From: Limnoperna fortunei
Lineage: Eukaryota > Mollusca > Bivalvia > Mytilida > Modiolidae
Assembly: GCA_944474755.1 (NCBI GenBank)
Contig: OX104122.1
Location: forward strand, 16,006,641-16,070,640
Length of the DNA: 64,000 nucleotides
Reading direction: 5' to 3'
Shown: positions 32,811 through 44,763 of the stretch, piece by piece
Layout: each line of letters begins with the position of its first letter
Position numbering within the stretch: position 1 is the first letter of the stretch
Translations under genes and position numbers: made by a program
The notes under the pieces: model-generated
What the model was told of the DNA's origin: nothing
Database searches by the model: none
What the model saw: only the letters and a program-made list of their open reading frames with translations

Positions 32811-34731
32811 GCGTAGTACGTAGCACACGGAATGTACATAACAGCTGATTTTAATCAGATTGTTTCCACATGTTCAGTTTAAAATAGCCGTTACAGCCAA
32901 ATCGGTTAAAAGGGACTTTTATAAAAAAAATATCTGTCTAAAGACTTGTAACATCTGATACTTAATGATATGTTTGAAGTTAATTATAATATTTTGTATA
33001 TGAAGCTGTTTATTAACACAAGAAAGAGAAACAATGACAATATTGTGATAGTTATTTATAGAAATATTAAACTGTAAAAATCAGTGATATTGCAGACACG
33101 GGATGTCCTTTTGTGTTCTTTATGAAGACATAACCTTATGATTAGGAAATGAAGACATAAAATAACAGCTTTTCGATTTTTTACTTGCATGTTTAGTCTT
33201 CAAGCTTAGGAATACCATCGTATGTATTCACCTAATTGTAAGAAAATGATTATATTTTTTTTGGTTGTCCTCCAATTCTTTTTGAAAATCATTCAGTTTC
33301 TAGCCCCGTAGGTGATAGGTAAGGAAAGTAAATCAATCACCTCAAGGCTCTAGTAGAAAAAACACCAATAGGTGTCCCATTAAACGGATACATCAAGATT
33401 GAATGAATTAGAGCCGGTATATTATTTATTTAAGATGGTAACATACTTGTCAGTGGTTGTCACCAGTAAACTGATATATAGGATAAAACTTGGAAAAAAC
33501 TTATATTTTCGATTAACACTGACTATTTTTTCTTTGCAAAATATTAAACAAAGTAGGCCTAAAACCTGCATAGTGAATTACCTAATGTGAATTACGTTAC
33601 CGAATGTTTGAAATCTTTCCTATATTTGCACAAAGATCTGTTGAGCATATATTAATTTTAACTTTTAACCTTTTTTAATCATGTTATTATTAGTTTTAGA
33701 ACGACAATGTTGATAACATTCTTTTGTTGTAAACTACGTGATTAATGTGAACTACGTTACCAATGGAGTTTGAGTCTTTTTGGCGAAATATGTCTAATCG
33801 TGTTGACAACCTCCACTTAAGTTTTTATATATTTTAATAGTGCTTGTTAGTTCATAATTATTAAAGCTGAATCAATGCAATTATTTCTCTCATAAGGCTT
33901 CAGCGGGTATTCTACGATACACTGTAAAGTAAAGTAGCTTAACATATTATTATAGAAAATAATAAGTAAACCGACCAAATAACAAGAGCCTAAAACCGAA
34001 CAATTAGAGGTCCGGGTTTAGACAAAATTGTAAAACACAAAACAAAAACAAATAGCAAAAAACATTTACAAAAATAAAAAAACAAAATTAAACATACACA
34101 CACTAAAACACACAGAAACGGGTCTTTCTTTAAAGAGCTAAAAACCATTTATTTGGTGTACTAATTTTGCGTAGAAAACATAACTATACAGTAGATTTAA
34201 TTTTTTAAATATCTTTCATACCATCTAAAGTTAAATCTTCGCAGATTTCTGATCTAGTTGGTCCTAATTAACTGATTTTTTGGATGGTTAATCTGCTTAT
34301 CAAGGAAATTTAAATACCAATTAGAATACAAATTATGAAATATAATTATGTAATGTTTTTATAACATGTGTTGTGATTTAATAAAAAACACTTAAATTAC
34401 GTCATCTCAAATAATTTATAAATCGATATTTTCTCTGAGCGGACTACTTTCAGTATCATTAAAGGACCAGTGTTTTGTTTGTAGCAATGCTTTTTATTAA
34501 TTATTCGATAGAGATTTTAAATAAAAAATTTAAATAAAATATAAAATGAAAAAAATGATTGTGTTTCCTTTTTGTTCTTTTTTATATTAATATCTACAGA
34601 ACCTAGATTCTTTTGGTACTGTATTTTGTATATTCCTATACACACTATCCTGCATAGGTCCAATTTGCGGTCAAGACGGGTTTCTTTAATCTTTTTTCTG
34701 CTTAAAAATCGCAAACGACTTTTTATTAGAA
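32811..34731. other. AT-rich DNA; relative of the 22466 TIR element at 33505-33780
   Basis: No gene seen. 33505-33610 shares AACACTGACTA...TTT, GCCTA and GCATAGTGAA words plus GTGAATTACGTTAC (33589-33602), and 33747-33762 has GTGAACTACGTTACC, in the same order and orientation as the left half of the element at 22466. I cannot find its terminal repeats. Confidence 0.5.
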
Positions 34732-34863
34732 CTATTATTATTAAACACTGTTTTTAAAGAAATTAGGCTGGGTAAACTCCGGCGACTTGACATATTTTGT
34801 GAGTGAGTCGCCGGAGTTGACACATTGATAATTAACTAAAAACAGTGTTTAATCCCATAATAG
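34732..34863. mobile_element. 132-bp foldback (MITE-like) element
   Basis: CTATTATTATTAAACACTGT on the left pairs with ACAGTGTTTAATCCCATAATAG on the right; an inner pair is AACTCCGGCGACTTGAC/GTGAGTCGCCGGAGTT around ATATTTTGTGA. No coding potential. Confidence 0.75.
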
Positions 34864-35127
34864 AAGGCTATATATTCAGTATTGTTGCCAAATTCGTCTC
34901 ATCGCGTTAAATTATTCCTACAAAATGACAAATATGCTGAAATTGACCCTTAACCAGATAATCAGACACCTGTTTACAACTTTCGATGCTAGGATTAATG
35001 TATTATTGCTTGTGTACATTAGTAGACATTATAAATGACGTAGGCAGTGTCCATGTTACATGTACACTACACAACAAACAATAATCCAGGTTTTAGTTTC
35101 TAAGTTAATATAAAATTAAATAAAACA

Positions 35128-35377
<250 letters not shown>

Positions 35378-35554
35378 AAGCCATGTTAAGTTTTTGGCAC
35401 AGTTTGTTTGATTTATGTATGTATGTAGGTATACAAAGGGCACCAATGGACGGTGCTCAAGTGCTCAAGTGTGCAATGTCCACAACACTCTCCTGCTTAC
35501 AGCTAGTGTGTACCAACGGTTTCGTGCATCGCGAGAACATGTAGCAGAAAAAAT

Positions 35555-35905
35555 AGAAGTAATATATTTCATATTCATCTGCAGTTCTTTTATATAAAAT
35601 CACTAAACTGTTTATTGTGTGTACATCTTCTCAATTCAATAACCAAATTAACTTTATGAGTTATCTAACAGTGCAAAATTGGCATTAAATTATTAAATTA
35701 TGTAAGGTTGACCTGTCATCTCTATATTTGGAACATTTCAATAGGATGTGAATTTCATCCTCTACCTGGCATGAGCAACATGGCTGACAGACCCTTAAGT
35801 GTGGAGGGATACCCTGGTGTCTACCTACTATTTGCAAACGGTTTTTTGCAAGATATTTTTATATCCAAAATTTGACTTTTTTATATAATGTTCTAAGTTT
35901 TACAT
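35555..35905 (-). pseudogene. LINE ORF2 C-terminal fragment (pseudogene)
   Basis: Minus-strand translation gives YIKKSNFGYKNILQK, then after a one-base shift in an A-run (near 35845) RLQIVGRHQGIPPHLRVC, QPCCSCQVEDEIHILLKCSK and YRDDRSTLHNLI, and farther on IKLIWLLN-stop-EDVHTINSLVILYKRTADE. The C-x2-C...H...C pattern (CCSC...H...C) and the R-H-Q-G-I-P-P-H-L-R-V-C lead-in match the C-terminal cysteine/histidine region of LINE ORF2 proteins (compare RLCNFC...EYHILFIC at 43384-43443). At least one frameshift and two stops; inactive. Confidence 0.7.
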
Positions 35906-36115
35906 CTGAGCATTTGGACAGTTTATAATGCCATGCTGTTATATAAGGGGACCTTATGGATTAACTTGTCTTCTTTATTTCTTATTTTATTAAGTAAATT
36001 AGTGATAAAAGAAAATTGTCTAAAAAAATTTAAATTGCCACATACCAACATGATTTGCGTTTTGCATATAATTTATTGGAGTGTTCATGTGCATTATTAC
36101 GTAGTGTGGAAACTG

Positions 36116-36202
36116 TGTAGTCATGTTCTGGTCTGTGTGTAGTCATGTTCTGGTCTGTGTGTAGTCATGTTCTGGTCTGTGTGTAGTCATGTTCTGGTCT
36201 GT
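36116..36202. repeat. 22-bp tandem repeat, four copies
   Basis: GTGTGTAGTCATGTTCTGGTCT is repeated four times without change, just inside the right inverted repeat of the TTAA-bounded candidate element. Confidence 0.95.
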
Positions 36203-36225
36203 AACAAAAACTTAACATGGATTAA

Positions 36226-36795
36226 ATAATATCAAAATGCACTGAAAAGCGACCTAGCTCTGATAAAACTGCAAAGTTGGTTGTTTTCTTGCTTACTCGA
36301 GTTACCCTTTTTACAGAATTTCATATACACCTTTTTTGCATATCAAATTTTGATATATCTTATCATTTAGGATTGTGTCCGCATTCCTGAATTTATAATT
36401 ATATCTATAAAGACATGCACTAGCTCTACTGACCACCTAATTAACCTCGCACCAGCTCTACTGACAACCTAATTATAAGTGACCTCGCATTAATTCTTTT
36501 GACTGCATAATTGACCTGTCACCGGCTGTAATGACCGCCGAATTGACATCCTGCTACCCGCAGTAATGTAGCTTCTTTTACAATTTGTTGATCTCGTTGA
36601 AGCTACAAAGAGGCCCCATTACTCGCAAACACATCCTTAGATTTTACCGCTATTATACACTTTTGTAGTTTAATAATATCCCCCCCCCCCCACCCCAAAT
36701 TGCAGAAGACATTATTTAATGCTTAATTATTTAGTTTAAACATATTTATTCAAATAATTCAAATAAATTAATTATTTACATGGCATTTTTGACAA
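36226..36795. other. No gene; loose repeat and C-run
   Basis: 36410-36550 holds 3-4 very diverged ~40-bp repeats with AGCTCTACTGACCACCTAAT and CTCGCACC. A C14 run interrupted by one A lies at about 36680-36697. Confidence 0.6.
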
Positions 36796-36938
36796 AATTA
36801 AATGGCTAAGTATGTAATTTCTGCATCGATTCCGGTAAAATTGGTATTCCGACGCAATGAATATAACTAAAATAACTCGGAATGTCATTTTTACTGGAAT
36901 CGATACAGAAATTAAATACATCCCGCCATTTTTTTTAT
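36796..36938. mobile_element. 143-bp foldback (MITE-like) element
   Basis: ATGGCTAAGTATGTAATTTC...TGCATCGATTCCGGTAAAA...TATTCCGA on the left is complementary to TCGGAATGTC...TTTTACTGGAATCGATACA...GAAATTAAATACATCCCGCCAT on the right, about 50-bp arms with some mismatches. Non-coding. Confidence 0.75.
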
Positions 36939-37954
36939 TGGTCCTTACCGGTATTTGACTTAGGGATCCTCAAATGAAAGATGTTTTAGATCCCCTACCC
37001 CTTATTATTCATGATATATCAGACATATCTTCATCATCTTTGAACAAATGATGAATGCGTTGACATTTTGATGACAGGTATAATTCAATACAATTGACAA
37101 ACTAATTTCCTGTAATTATTAATTGTCACCAGCTAACAATCAGATCACAATACGATATTTTTTCATTAGTTAGTTATCGTACTATAATCAGTGGTTGCTA
37201 GTTATTATTAATTATGTTTGTCGAGAGTTGTACATTGTATATACATGTATTGTTTATCACCGGGTGGGCACATTTTTATTGAATTTTAATTAGGATCACG
37301 GTGAGATAAAGACTTTAAAACGTAGAAATACTCCGGCTTCATTTCCCCCAAAAGCTATAGGCTGTAATTTAGCTGACAATTACTGAAATTGGCATCAAAC
37401 CGTAATCAAGCAACCCAAAACTTAAAAATGCTTGGTTTTATTTTTAAAACACACCGGTGTAATGGTGTAAATCGTCGCATGCCATAGTTCGTCACCCCAT
37501 CTAGAACATAAATCCGACTAGAAGCAGGTCAGGTTTTCTCTATCTTGAGGGAATAAAACACTGAATCAATTCTTTAGGATTTTATACTAATTTTGTTCAT
37601 TTTTGAATGTGTATAGCTCGTTTACCTCAAGTTTAACTTGACCAACACCATATATATCCAGAATGTTGCATGGACCACATTCACTCGAAACCGGCCAATA
37701 GAAAACCAGCTTCCGGGGTAAACCCCCTATCTAAAAATAGCATTTAGTAACTGTGACATATAATATCTTAACATCACTAAAAACACCGATTTAAGACTCA
37801 AAATTGTCCCAACTGAATATATTCACCTTTCAGAAATAAAATTAATAAATTTATAAAAATCAATTGGGTAGTTTTCAATGAACACCAAGTTGAACATGAC
37901 TTAAAGTATACTACTTTCTATGTTCTAAAATGTGATTTGTCCTATCTAGCCCAC
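36939..37954. other. No gene seen
   Basis: Nothing supportable. Confidence 0.5.
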
Positions 37955-38045
37955 CAGAAAGTATTACGATTACGAGCTCTAGTCCGTCTTCCGGTTTGTG
38001 TTTGATTCCAACTTTAATTGACAAGAATTGCCAGTTTTCCGGCAG
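37955..38045 (+). mobile_element. SINE fragment
   Basis: GTTTGATTCCAACTTTAATTGAC, then AAGAATTGCCAGTTTTCCGGCAG, matches the central part of the SINEs at 22344 and 32639. The head is poorly preserved and the V-domain is missing. Confidence 0.55.
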
Positions 38046-38109
38046 AAAAATATATTTATGAACAATGGCTGATAGATAAATGCATAAAACACAATTTTTG
38101 AGGGGTGGA

Positions 38110-38245
38110 CAGGGGTGTACCTTTCTCCTTTCTCCATCCCTAAAGCTCCTTTCTCCCTGCCCTCAGCTCCTTTCTCCCTCCCCTCTACTCCTTTTTCCCT
38201 CCCCTCGGCTCCTTTCTTCCTCTCCTCTTTACACTTCTCCCTCTT
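38110..38245. repeat. Polypyrimidine tract with ~25-bp repeats
   Basis: Repeats of GCTCCTTTCTCCCTCCCCTC on the plus strand. The same repeat occurs at 47875-47990. The strand is almost purely C and T. Confidence 0.85.
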
Positions 38246-38464
38246 TAAAACCCTATAGCAATAGAAAAGATATAACTAAATTTTGACTCAAAACTGATAT
38301 AAATTTGGCACATAAAGCATATAAACGACTTTTACAAACAAAGCATGACTCATGACACATTATCAAATGAATTTATTTGGTGTATCGTACCCTTTGATAA
38401 AAAATATGAGGAAAATAAACTGTGACCGGTAGATTTATGAAATCATGACGCTGAAACCTAATAG

Positions 38465-38660
38465 CAATCATACAGTCAGACCTGTAGTCCACATAGACCC
38501 ATAGTACACCCAAACTTGTAGTCCACACAGATTTCTAGTCCATACAACCTACAGTCCACACAGACCTATGGTCCATACAGACTTACAGTATTTTCCACAA
38601 AGATTTATAATCCACTTACATTTCTAGTACACCAACACCCGTAGTCCATGCACACCGACC
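38465..38660. repeat. Degenerate ~20-bp tandem repeat
   Basis: Diverged copies of CTGTAGTCCACACAGAC (variants TAGTCCATACA, TATGGTCCATACAGAC, TAGTACACC), roughly eight to ten units. Confidence 0.8.
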
Positions 38661-39239
38661 TAAATGTTCAGAAAATAATATAGTGTATTCATAACTACAT
38701 GTACAAGTAATCGTTGTTTTCATGGTCTCTTGTTAACTGTCTCGTTGTAGTTTGAATGAGAAACACAATAGAAATTCTTGAACAATAGGACAATCTTGTA
38801 TTTTTAAACTTTTAGAAAACTGTGTTCACTGTCATGTCAGATTAACATTATTCTACACTTAATTTACAGGCAGCGTTTAATAGTTTTACATTTAGAGTAA
38901 AATTTTGATTAGTTAAAAATTAATTCATGATTATGTCTAGATTTCTCAAAACAAAACTCAAATCAATTCTCAGACTTTTGAGTTATTTCTTAACTACCAT
39001 AGCAACATAAAAATTCTCGAAGTTCTGATCGACTTAAAAGGAAATTTAAACTGAAAAAATGGTGCTTATAAATGTAATGAAAAAGGGATTATTTGCTGCT
39101 GTAACATAAATTGCCTGATTATTTGTGCTATTTACAGTTTTACTTTTGCTGTTTTTTTTCATTCAAGGGAAATAACCCCAAAAAAGAAGTCATTTGACAA
39201 TCTTGGACCAAACGAGTTATTTGTAGCCCTTGTCCAATC
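38661..39239. other. AT-rich DNA with a dispersed-repeat relic
   Basis: 39150-39235 (CATTCAAGGGAAATAACCCC, TTTGACAATCTTGGACCAAA) resembles 45540-45600 (CTGACAATTTTGGACCAAAT), indicating a dispersed repeat. No gene. Confidence 0.55.
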
Positions 39240-39390
39240 TAATTAAAATTAAATATTTCACTTGCTCCCCCCTTTTTGTTATTGTAACACGCAGCGACCA
39301 TAGCAAAAAGGGGGGGGGGTGCAAGTGAAAGATAAACGCAGCGACCAATAACAAAAAGGGGGGAGCAAGTGAAAGATTTAATTTTAATAA
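39240..39390. mobile_element. 151-bp foldback element with 45-bp arms
   Basis: TAATTAAAATTAAATATTTC...ACTTGCTCCCCCCTTTTTGT...TATTG pairs with CAATAACAAAAAGGGGGGAG...CAAGTGAAAGATTTAATTTT...AATAA. The spacer carries a further partial copy of the right arm with an expanded G run (CAAAAAGGGGGGGGGG then TGCAAGTGAAAGATAA), preceded by the direct repeat ACGCAGCGACCA. Confidence 0.85.
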
Positions 39391-39429
39391 GACTGGTTTA
39401 GTAAGGCGGGCAGGGGAAGTGGGGTATCT

Positions 39430-39520
39430 ATTTTTATCAACTCCTCCTACAGTTTTCAACCCAGATCTCTGAAACTTCACATAACGATTGCACATGTATT
39501 GAATTTGTTGCACCTGCTAT
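39430..39520 (+). repeat. Dispersed repeat R, left part (host of LINE A)
   Basis: ACTCCTCCTACAGTTTTCAA, CCAGATCTCTGAAACTTCAC and CACCTGCTAT. Related copies: 45090-45165 (plus strand) and two at 48560-48785 (minus strand, about 180 bp apart). Sequence to the right of LINE A (44994 on) continues R, so R was one unit before LINE A inserted. Confidence 0.65.
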
Positions 39521-40099
39521 GACAAAAAACTAGAATCGGAAGAACGAAACTATCATGAACTGGGAAATAGAATAGATGGCTTTGATCAAGACCGTGTTTA
39601 TCTTCTTCAGGAAAGCGAAAACATGCGTGAAGAACTTTTGCGTCTTCAAACAAGGTCCATGAAATATAACCTCATATTCGAGGGCCTTCCTGAGGTCGAA
39701 GGTGAAGTAACAGAGACTGTAGTAAAAACTTTTATAAAAGAAACTCTCAAAATAGGCGATGAGATAGTGTTTCAAAATGTACACCGTCTTCGAAAGATTT
39801 CCGATCGTTTCCCTAGAGCCATAGTTGCACGTTTTTCCCGATACTCCGATCATGAGAAGGTCCTTCAAGCGCTACCTCAAAACCTTAAGGGTACATCGTT
39901 TAAAGTATATCAACAGTACCCTAAGGAAATAGCTGACAGGCGAAAGGCATTGTACCCGAAATTAAAGGAATACAAGCGACAAGAGCGCCGAGCCAAAATT
40001 GTAATCGACCAGCTCTACGTTGATGGAGTGCACTACCCGAATGGTGATCCGCCCATGGCAATGCATCAAATGAGAGGAAGAAGGGACATGCCCGTCTAG
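39521..40099 (+). pseudogene. LINE A ORF1 protein, C-terminal part
   Basis: The frame is open from 39503 (after a TGA) to a TAG at 40097-40099; the first ATG is at 39623, but the truncated protein plainly began farther upstream. It starts with the end of a coiled coil (LESEERNYHELGNRIDGF, ENMREELLRLQTRS), then KYNLIFEGLPE, FQNVHRLRKI, RAIVARFSRY, VLQALPQNLKG and EIADRRKALYPKLKEYKRQ. This matches the RNA-binding (RRM plus C-terminal) region of L1-type ORF1 proteins, which coat element RNA and act as chaperones. Basic at the C-terminus. The N-terminal half is missing, so the copy cannot be functional. Confidence 0.8.
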
Positions 40100-43000
40100 G
40101 CCAACGCATCAGAAAGTTGTAAAATCGTAACAAATAAACTATCTTGTACATTTTTGAATGTTTGTGGCTTAAAAAATAAACTGTTATTACCAGACTTTAC
40201 CCATGAGTTACAAAAATATGACATTATTTTCCTATGTGAAACTAAACTAGATGATCTTGATGTAATACAAGTGCCAAATGGCTACTCATACTTTTTGAAA
40301 AATAGAAAACAATTTAAAAGAAAATCAGGTGGTTTAGCAATTCTGTTTAAGAAAAAAATTGAAAATGAAATTACACTTATCTCAAGCAACTGTCAATTTG
40401 TTCAGTGGATACAATTATCTAAAAAAATTTCAGGTGTAGAAGATTTAATTATTGGGTGTGTATATATACCCCCTGATCAATCAAAGTATTCTTCAAATGA
40501 AGCTTTCGATGAATTAGAAGAAGAGATAATTACAATGTCAAAGAATTCTAAATTTATTTCTTTAATTGGTGACTTTAATGCCAAAAGTTCAGTACTAGAT
40601 GACTACATCGTGCCAAACGATGATTTGTTAGAATTATTAGATTTTGATAACGATCCAGATTTTTTGAATGATTTGTTCGACTTTGAAAATTTACCTAAGT
40701 ATGGAATTTCTCTTAAACGTTTTTCTGAGGATAAAAGTCGTCCAAATAAATATGGACGTAAACTTATTGAATTATGTCAAAATTGTTCAATGTACATAGC
40801 AAACTCACGACTTGGTTTGGATAAAAATGTTGGTAGAAATACATGTAAAGATTGTACATTGATAGATTATCTTATTGTCACATCGAATCTTTTCCCAGTG
40901 ATTTCAGAATTTGAAATTATGGATTTTAATCCACTTTTCTCCGATGTACACAATCAAATGCGTTTTACTATAGAGAATACGGTACAATGTGAACACACTC
41001 TTAGTACCGTTAACACGAGTTATGACCGTAGCCAAACGAACCCACCAACTATAAGCTGGAACTCGTCCAAGTGCGACGAATTCAAGCGTATACTACTTGT
41101 AGAGAACGAAGTCAAAATAAGTGACCTCGAACAGAAGTTAGAAAATTTTATAAACCAAAATGACGTAAACAACAATGAACTAAATAGCATTGTTGAAGAT
41201 ATTGCAAAATTGTTTGTAAATTGTGCAAGTTCTGCTTTTGGTCACAGAAAAGGCAAACCCCGTGATGAGGGCGGAAAACCGTGGTTTACAAAACAATGTG
41301 ATTTAAAGAGACAAGCTTTTAATAAAGCGAGAAAAAATTATAACAAAGTTAAAAGCGATGAAAATAAGAGCCAAGTAAACCGGACTTCGAAATCTTACCG
41401 TCAAGAAGTTGATATGTGTTACAAAAAATATAATAAAAAATGCGAAAAAGAAATGCGTCAAATGTCAAAGACAGATTCAAAGTCTTTATGGAGGTTGTTA
41501 AATAAATATTCTGGACAAAGTATGCAAACTCCAGAAATTGACCTTGACAATTTCTATGAATATTTTAAAAATCTGAACTCGGGCGAAACTGAAGAGTTCC
41601 CAATAAACGAAAATATAAATGTAGACCCAATGTACGATGTAATACTAAATTCTGAAATTACAGAAAAAGAAGTTGATGATAATATTAAGTTGTTAAAAAA
41701 TAACAAAGCTGCAGGATTTGATAAAATTGTAAATGAATACCTTAAAGCTTCTACACCTAGACTCAGTAAACTTTATTGTAATCTATTTAATTTAGTATTG
41801 AATACAGGTATGATCCCTGAAAGCTGGTCTATTGGTGTTATACAACCTATTTATAAAAACAAAGGTGATCCAAAAGACCCAGATAACTACAGAGCTATCA
41901 CACTCGTCAGTTGCTTAGGAAAACTGTTCACTTCAATTATTAATAAAAGACTCAATATACTTGCAGAAGAAATAAACCTTATTTCTGAATGTCAAACCGG
42001 CTTCAGAAAGGGGTATTCTACTTTAGACAACATTTTTTCGTTACATTCTTTGATTTCTCTATATTTTTCTTTTGGCAAGAAACTTTTTTGCTCATTTATA
42101 GATTTTCGAAAAGCTTTTGATACGGTTTGGAGATACGGATTATGGCAAAAATTACAAACTTATGGTATTAAAGGTAAATGTTTTAATGTTATTCATAACA
42201 TGTATGAAAATATTAAATCTTGTGTAAGAAACAAGAGACAGCACTCAGATTTTTTTCCATGTTTTTCAGGTGTTCGTCAAGGAGAGAATTTATCTCCATT
42301 TCTTTTTGCTCTTTTTCTTAATGATTTAGAAGACTTTTTCAGGAGTCTAGGTGGAATTTCGTTAGAAGATTTACAATCAAAACTACAAGAGCATACAATT
42401 ACAATGTATTTCGAATTATTTATTTTATTGTATGCTGATGATACTGTATTATTTGCAGAAACAAGTGAGGCTTTACAACATAACTTAGATATTTTTAGTA
42501 TATATAGTGATACATAGAAATTGTCTATTAATTGTGCAAAGTCTAAGATTGTTATTTTTAGCAAGAGGAAATATAGAAACCTTCTCGAATTTAAAATTCA
42601 TAACGAAACAATTGATATAGTAGATTCTTATACATATTTAGGATTGGACTTTAATTATAATGGATCATTTGTAAAAGCAAAGCAACAGCTCATTACCCAG
42701 GCTAGACGAGCTTTATTCTCTGTTTATAAAAGAATTAGAAATCAACCTATTCCTATAGACCTCCAGTTAAAATTATTTGATAGTTTAGTCGAACCTATTC
42801 TGATTTATGGTTCTGAAATTTGGGGGTTTGAAAATATATCTGAACTGGAGAGGATACATTTACAATTTTTAAAAAAGATATTGAATGTAAGAATATCTAC
42901 TCCAAGCTACATGGTTTATGGGGAACTCGGTTGTTTCCCTCTTTCAGTAAAAATTAAAACGAGAATGGTATCTTTCTGGAATAGGTTGATAAGTAGTGAA

Positions 43001-43533
43001 AACAAACTCAGTTCCATCCTATACAATCTGATGTTTAAATTACAGAGTGAAGATTTTTGTAATTTCAAATGGGTTAGCTATGTGCAATCTATTTTTAATG
43101 AAGTAGGTTTGCCTTATGTATTTAATTCTCAACTTTCTTTTCATGGTACAAATTTAAAGGATATTATTAGACAAAAGTTGCAAGATTTGTTTATTCAAAA
43201 GTGGTTTTCTGATATTGAAAATTCTTCTAGAGATTTTTACAAAGTTATCAAGAATGAGTTTAAGCTAGAAGAATATTTGTTAAGACTATGTTCTCAAGAT
43301 AGATTATTTATTTCTAAACTTCGTACATCAAATTTAAAGCTACCAATTGAAACAGGTCGATGGAATAAAATTCCAAAAGAACACAGGTTATGTAATTTTT
43401 GCAGCGAAGCTGTGTGTGACGAATATCACATTTTATTTATTTGTAATAATGACACTATCTCTAACTTAAGGGAAAAAATTATTCCAAAATACTATTGGAA
43501 CCCACCAAATATACATAAAATGGTTTTTCTAAA
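40100..43533 (+). pseudogene. LINE A ORF2: APE endonuclease + reverse transcriptase, one internal stop
   Basis: The frame is the same as ORF1, with only the TAG at 40097 between them and no other stop up to 42515. Counting from the TTG at 40154 as residue 1: endonuclease motifs NVCGL (2-6), CETK with Glu29, GDFN (Asp140, Asn142) and SDVH (263-266, where many APE-type enzymes have SDH); RT motifs PIYKNKGDPKDPDNYRAITL (~564), FRKAFDTVW (~651), GVRQGENLSPFLFALFLND, and the catalytic YADDT (760-764). A TAG at 42515-42517 follows SIYSDT and precedes KLSINCAKSKIVIFS, where LINE B has DKWKLKINVNKTKVMIFS, so it replaces Trp (TGG to TAG). The C-terminus has CNFC...H...C (43390-43443). Nicks DNA and copies its RNA in target-primed reverse transcription. 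The clade is unresolved. Confidence 0.92.
42515..42517 (+). other. Nonsense TAG replacing a conserved Trp codon
   Basis: Upstream and downstream frames are identical (both phase 2), and the paralogous sequence at 43546-43548 has TGG at the same place (DK-W-KL). A single G-to-A change explains it. Confidence 0.85.
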
Positions 43534-44652
43534 TATTGTGATAAGTGGAAACTTAAAATTAATGTAAACAAAACAAAAGTAATGATTTTTTCAAGAGGAA
43601 GACCACAAAATAACCTGAAATTTTACATTAATAACGAAGAAATAGAAATTGTCAAAAACTATATATACCTAGGTGTTATCTTCTCTAGAAATGCATCTTT
43701 TTTCGCAACGAGAAAATATTTACGAGATCAAGCTATTAAAGCTATGTACAGTATTATTAGGAAATGTAGAAGTAATCATTTATCAATAGAGTGTCAGTTC
43801 GACATGTTTGATAAGGCTGTCCTACCCATTCTTATGTACGGAGCCGAAATATGGGGATTTGAAAACCTAGAAATTCTCGAACGGGTACATTTAAGTTTTT
43901 GCAAGCATGTATTGCGTCTCAAAAAGTCGACCCCAAATTTTATGATTTATGGAGAAACGGGGAGATATCCAATGTCTATACAAGTTAAACTACGTATGAT
44001 AAAGTTTTGGTGCAACCTTTTCGATACCACACATGAAAAAAAGATCTCGTCAATGTTATATAAATTGTTATATATTAATAATAACAATTATGGTATAGAG
44101 AACAAATGGTTGTCATTTATAAGGGGAATTTTAGATAACTGTGGTATGTCAAATATATGGCAACTTCAAAATTATATTTCAAAACAATGGATTGTTCAAA
44201 GTATAGAACAAAAGTTAAAAGATCAGTTTCGACAGGAATGGTCAGCAGAAATGAATCAATCATCTAAAGGTTTATGTTATAGATTATTCAAAAATGAACT
44301 TAAATGTGAAAAGTATCTTTCAATTCTTCCATTTAATTGCGCATTAAAATTATGTAAATTTAGATGTGGCAATCACCGTTTGCCAGTGGAGACAGGAAGG
44401 TGGCATAATATACAGAGAACAGATAGATTATGCCAACTTTGCGACACCACTGACATCGGTGATGAATTTCATTATATAATGACCTGTCCTTCTTTTAAAA
44501 AAGAACGAGACAAATATCTACCGCACTATTGTTGTACAAATGCTAATATTTATAAATTTAAAAATGTATTTGCAACAGAAAACATTGTTTTACTAGAAAA
44601 GTTATGTAGATTCATACAGTATATAACAGTGAAAGTCTGTCCTCCTGGTTAA
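43534..44652 (+). pseudogene. LINE B ORF2 C-terminal region
   Basis: About 372 residues corresponding to the region from just after the RT palm to the C-terminus. Conserved words: NYIYLGVIFS, MYGAEIWGFENLEILERVHL, STPNFMIYGETGRYPMS, LPVETGRWHNI, LCQLCD...DEFHYIMTC (C-x2-C...H...C), ending KVCPPG. It is clearly homologous to LINE A (IYGSEIWGFENISELERIHL, LPIETGRWNKI, LCNFC...DEYHILFIC), but many residues differ, so it is a different subfamily and not a local duplication of A. No endonuclease or RT catalytic box is present. The frame itself is intact, suggesting a younger insertion. Confidence 0.88.
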
Positions 44653-44763
44653 AGTTAAAATCATATGTCTTCACACATGCAAAATATGTTGTATTATGTA
44701 TATTATCATCTCTGTAACTATGTAATTTAGTTAATGAGAATAAAGATGTCTGTCTGTCTGGCA
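43534..44763 (+). mobile_element. LINE B: 5'-truncated LINE nested in LINE A
   Basis: It begins abruptly with YCDKWKLKINVNKTKVMIFS in a frame different from LINE A, runs to a TAA at 44650, a 3' UTR of about 90 bp, AATAAAG (near 44739) and a tail of TGTC repeats (about 44745-44760). LINE A coding sequence resumes right after it. GGTTTTTCT (43522-43530) and GGTTTATTTTCT (44764-44775) flank it, a plausible degraded target duplication. Confidence 0.87.

Noticed and set aside
39530..39868. 112-codon minus-strand frame
   Set aside because: Antisense shadow of LINE A ORF1, which has clear family motifs on the plus strand.
43534..44652. LINE B as a tandem duplication of LINE A's C-terminus
   Set aside because: The two differ at many residues and B has its own 3' tail; LINE A resumes after it, so nested insertion fits better.
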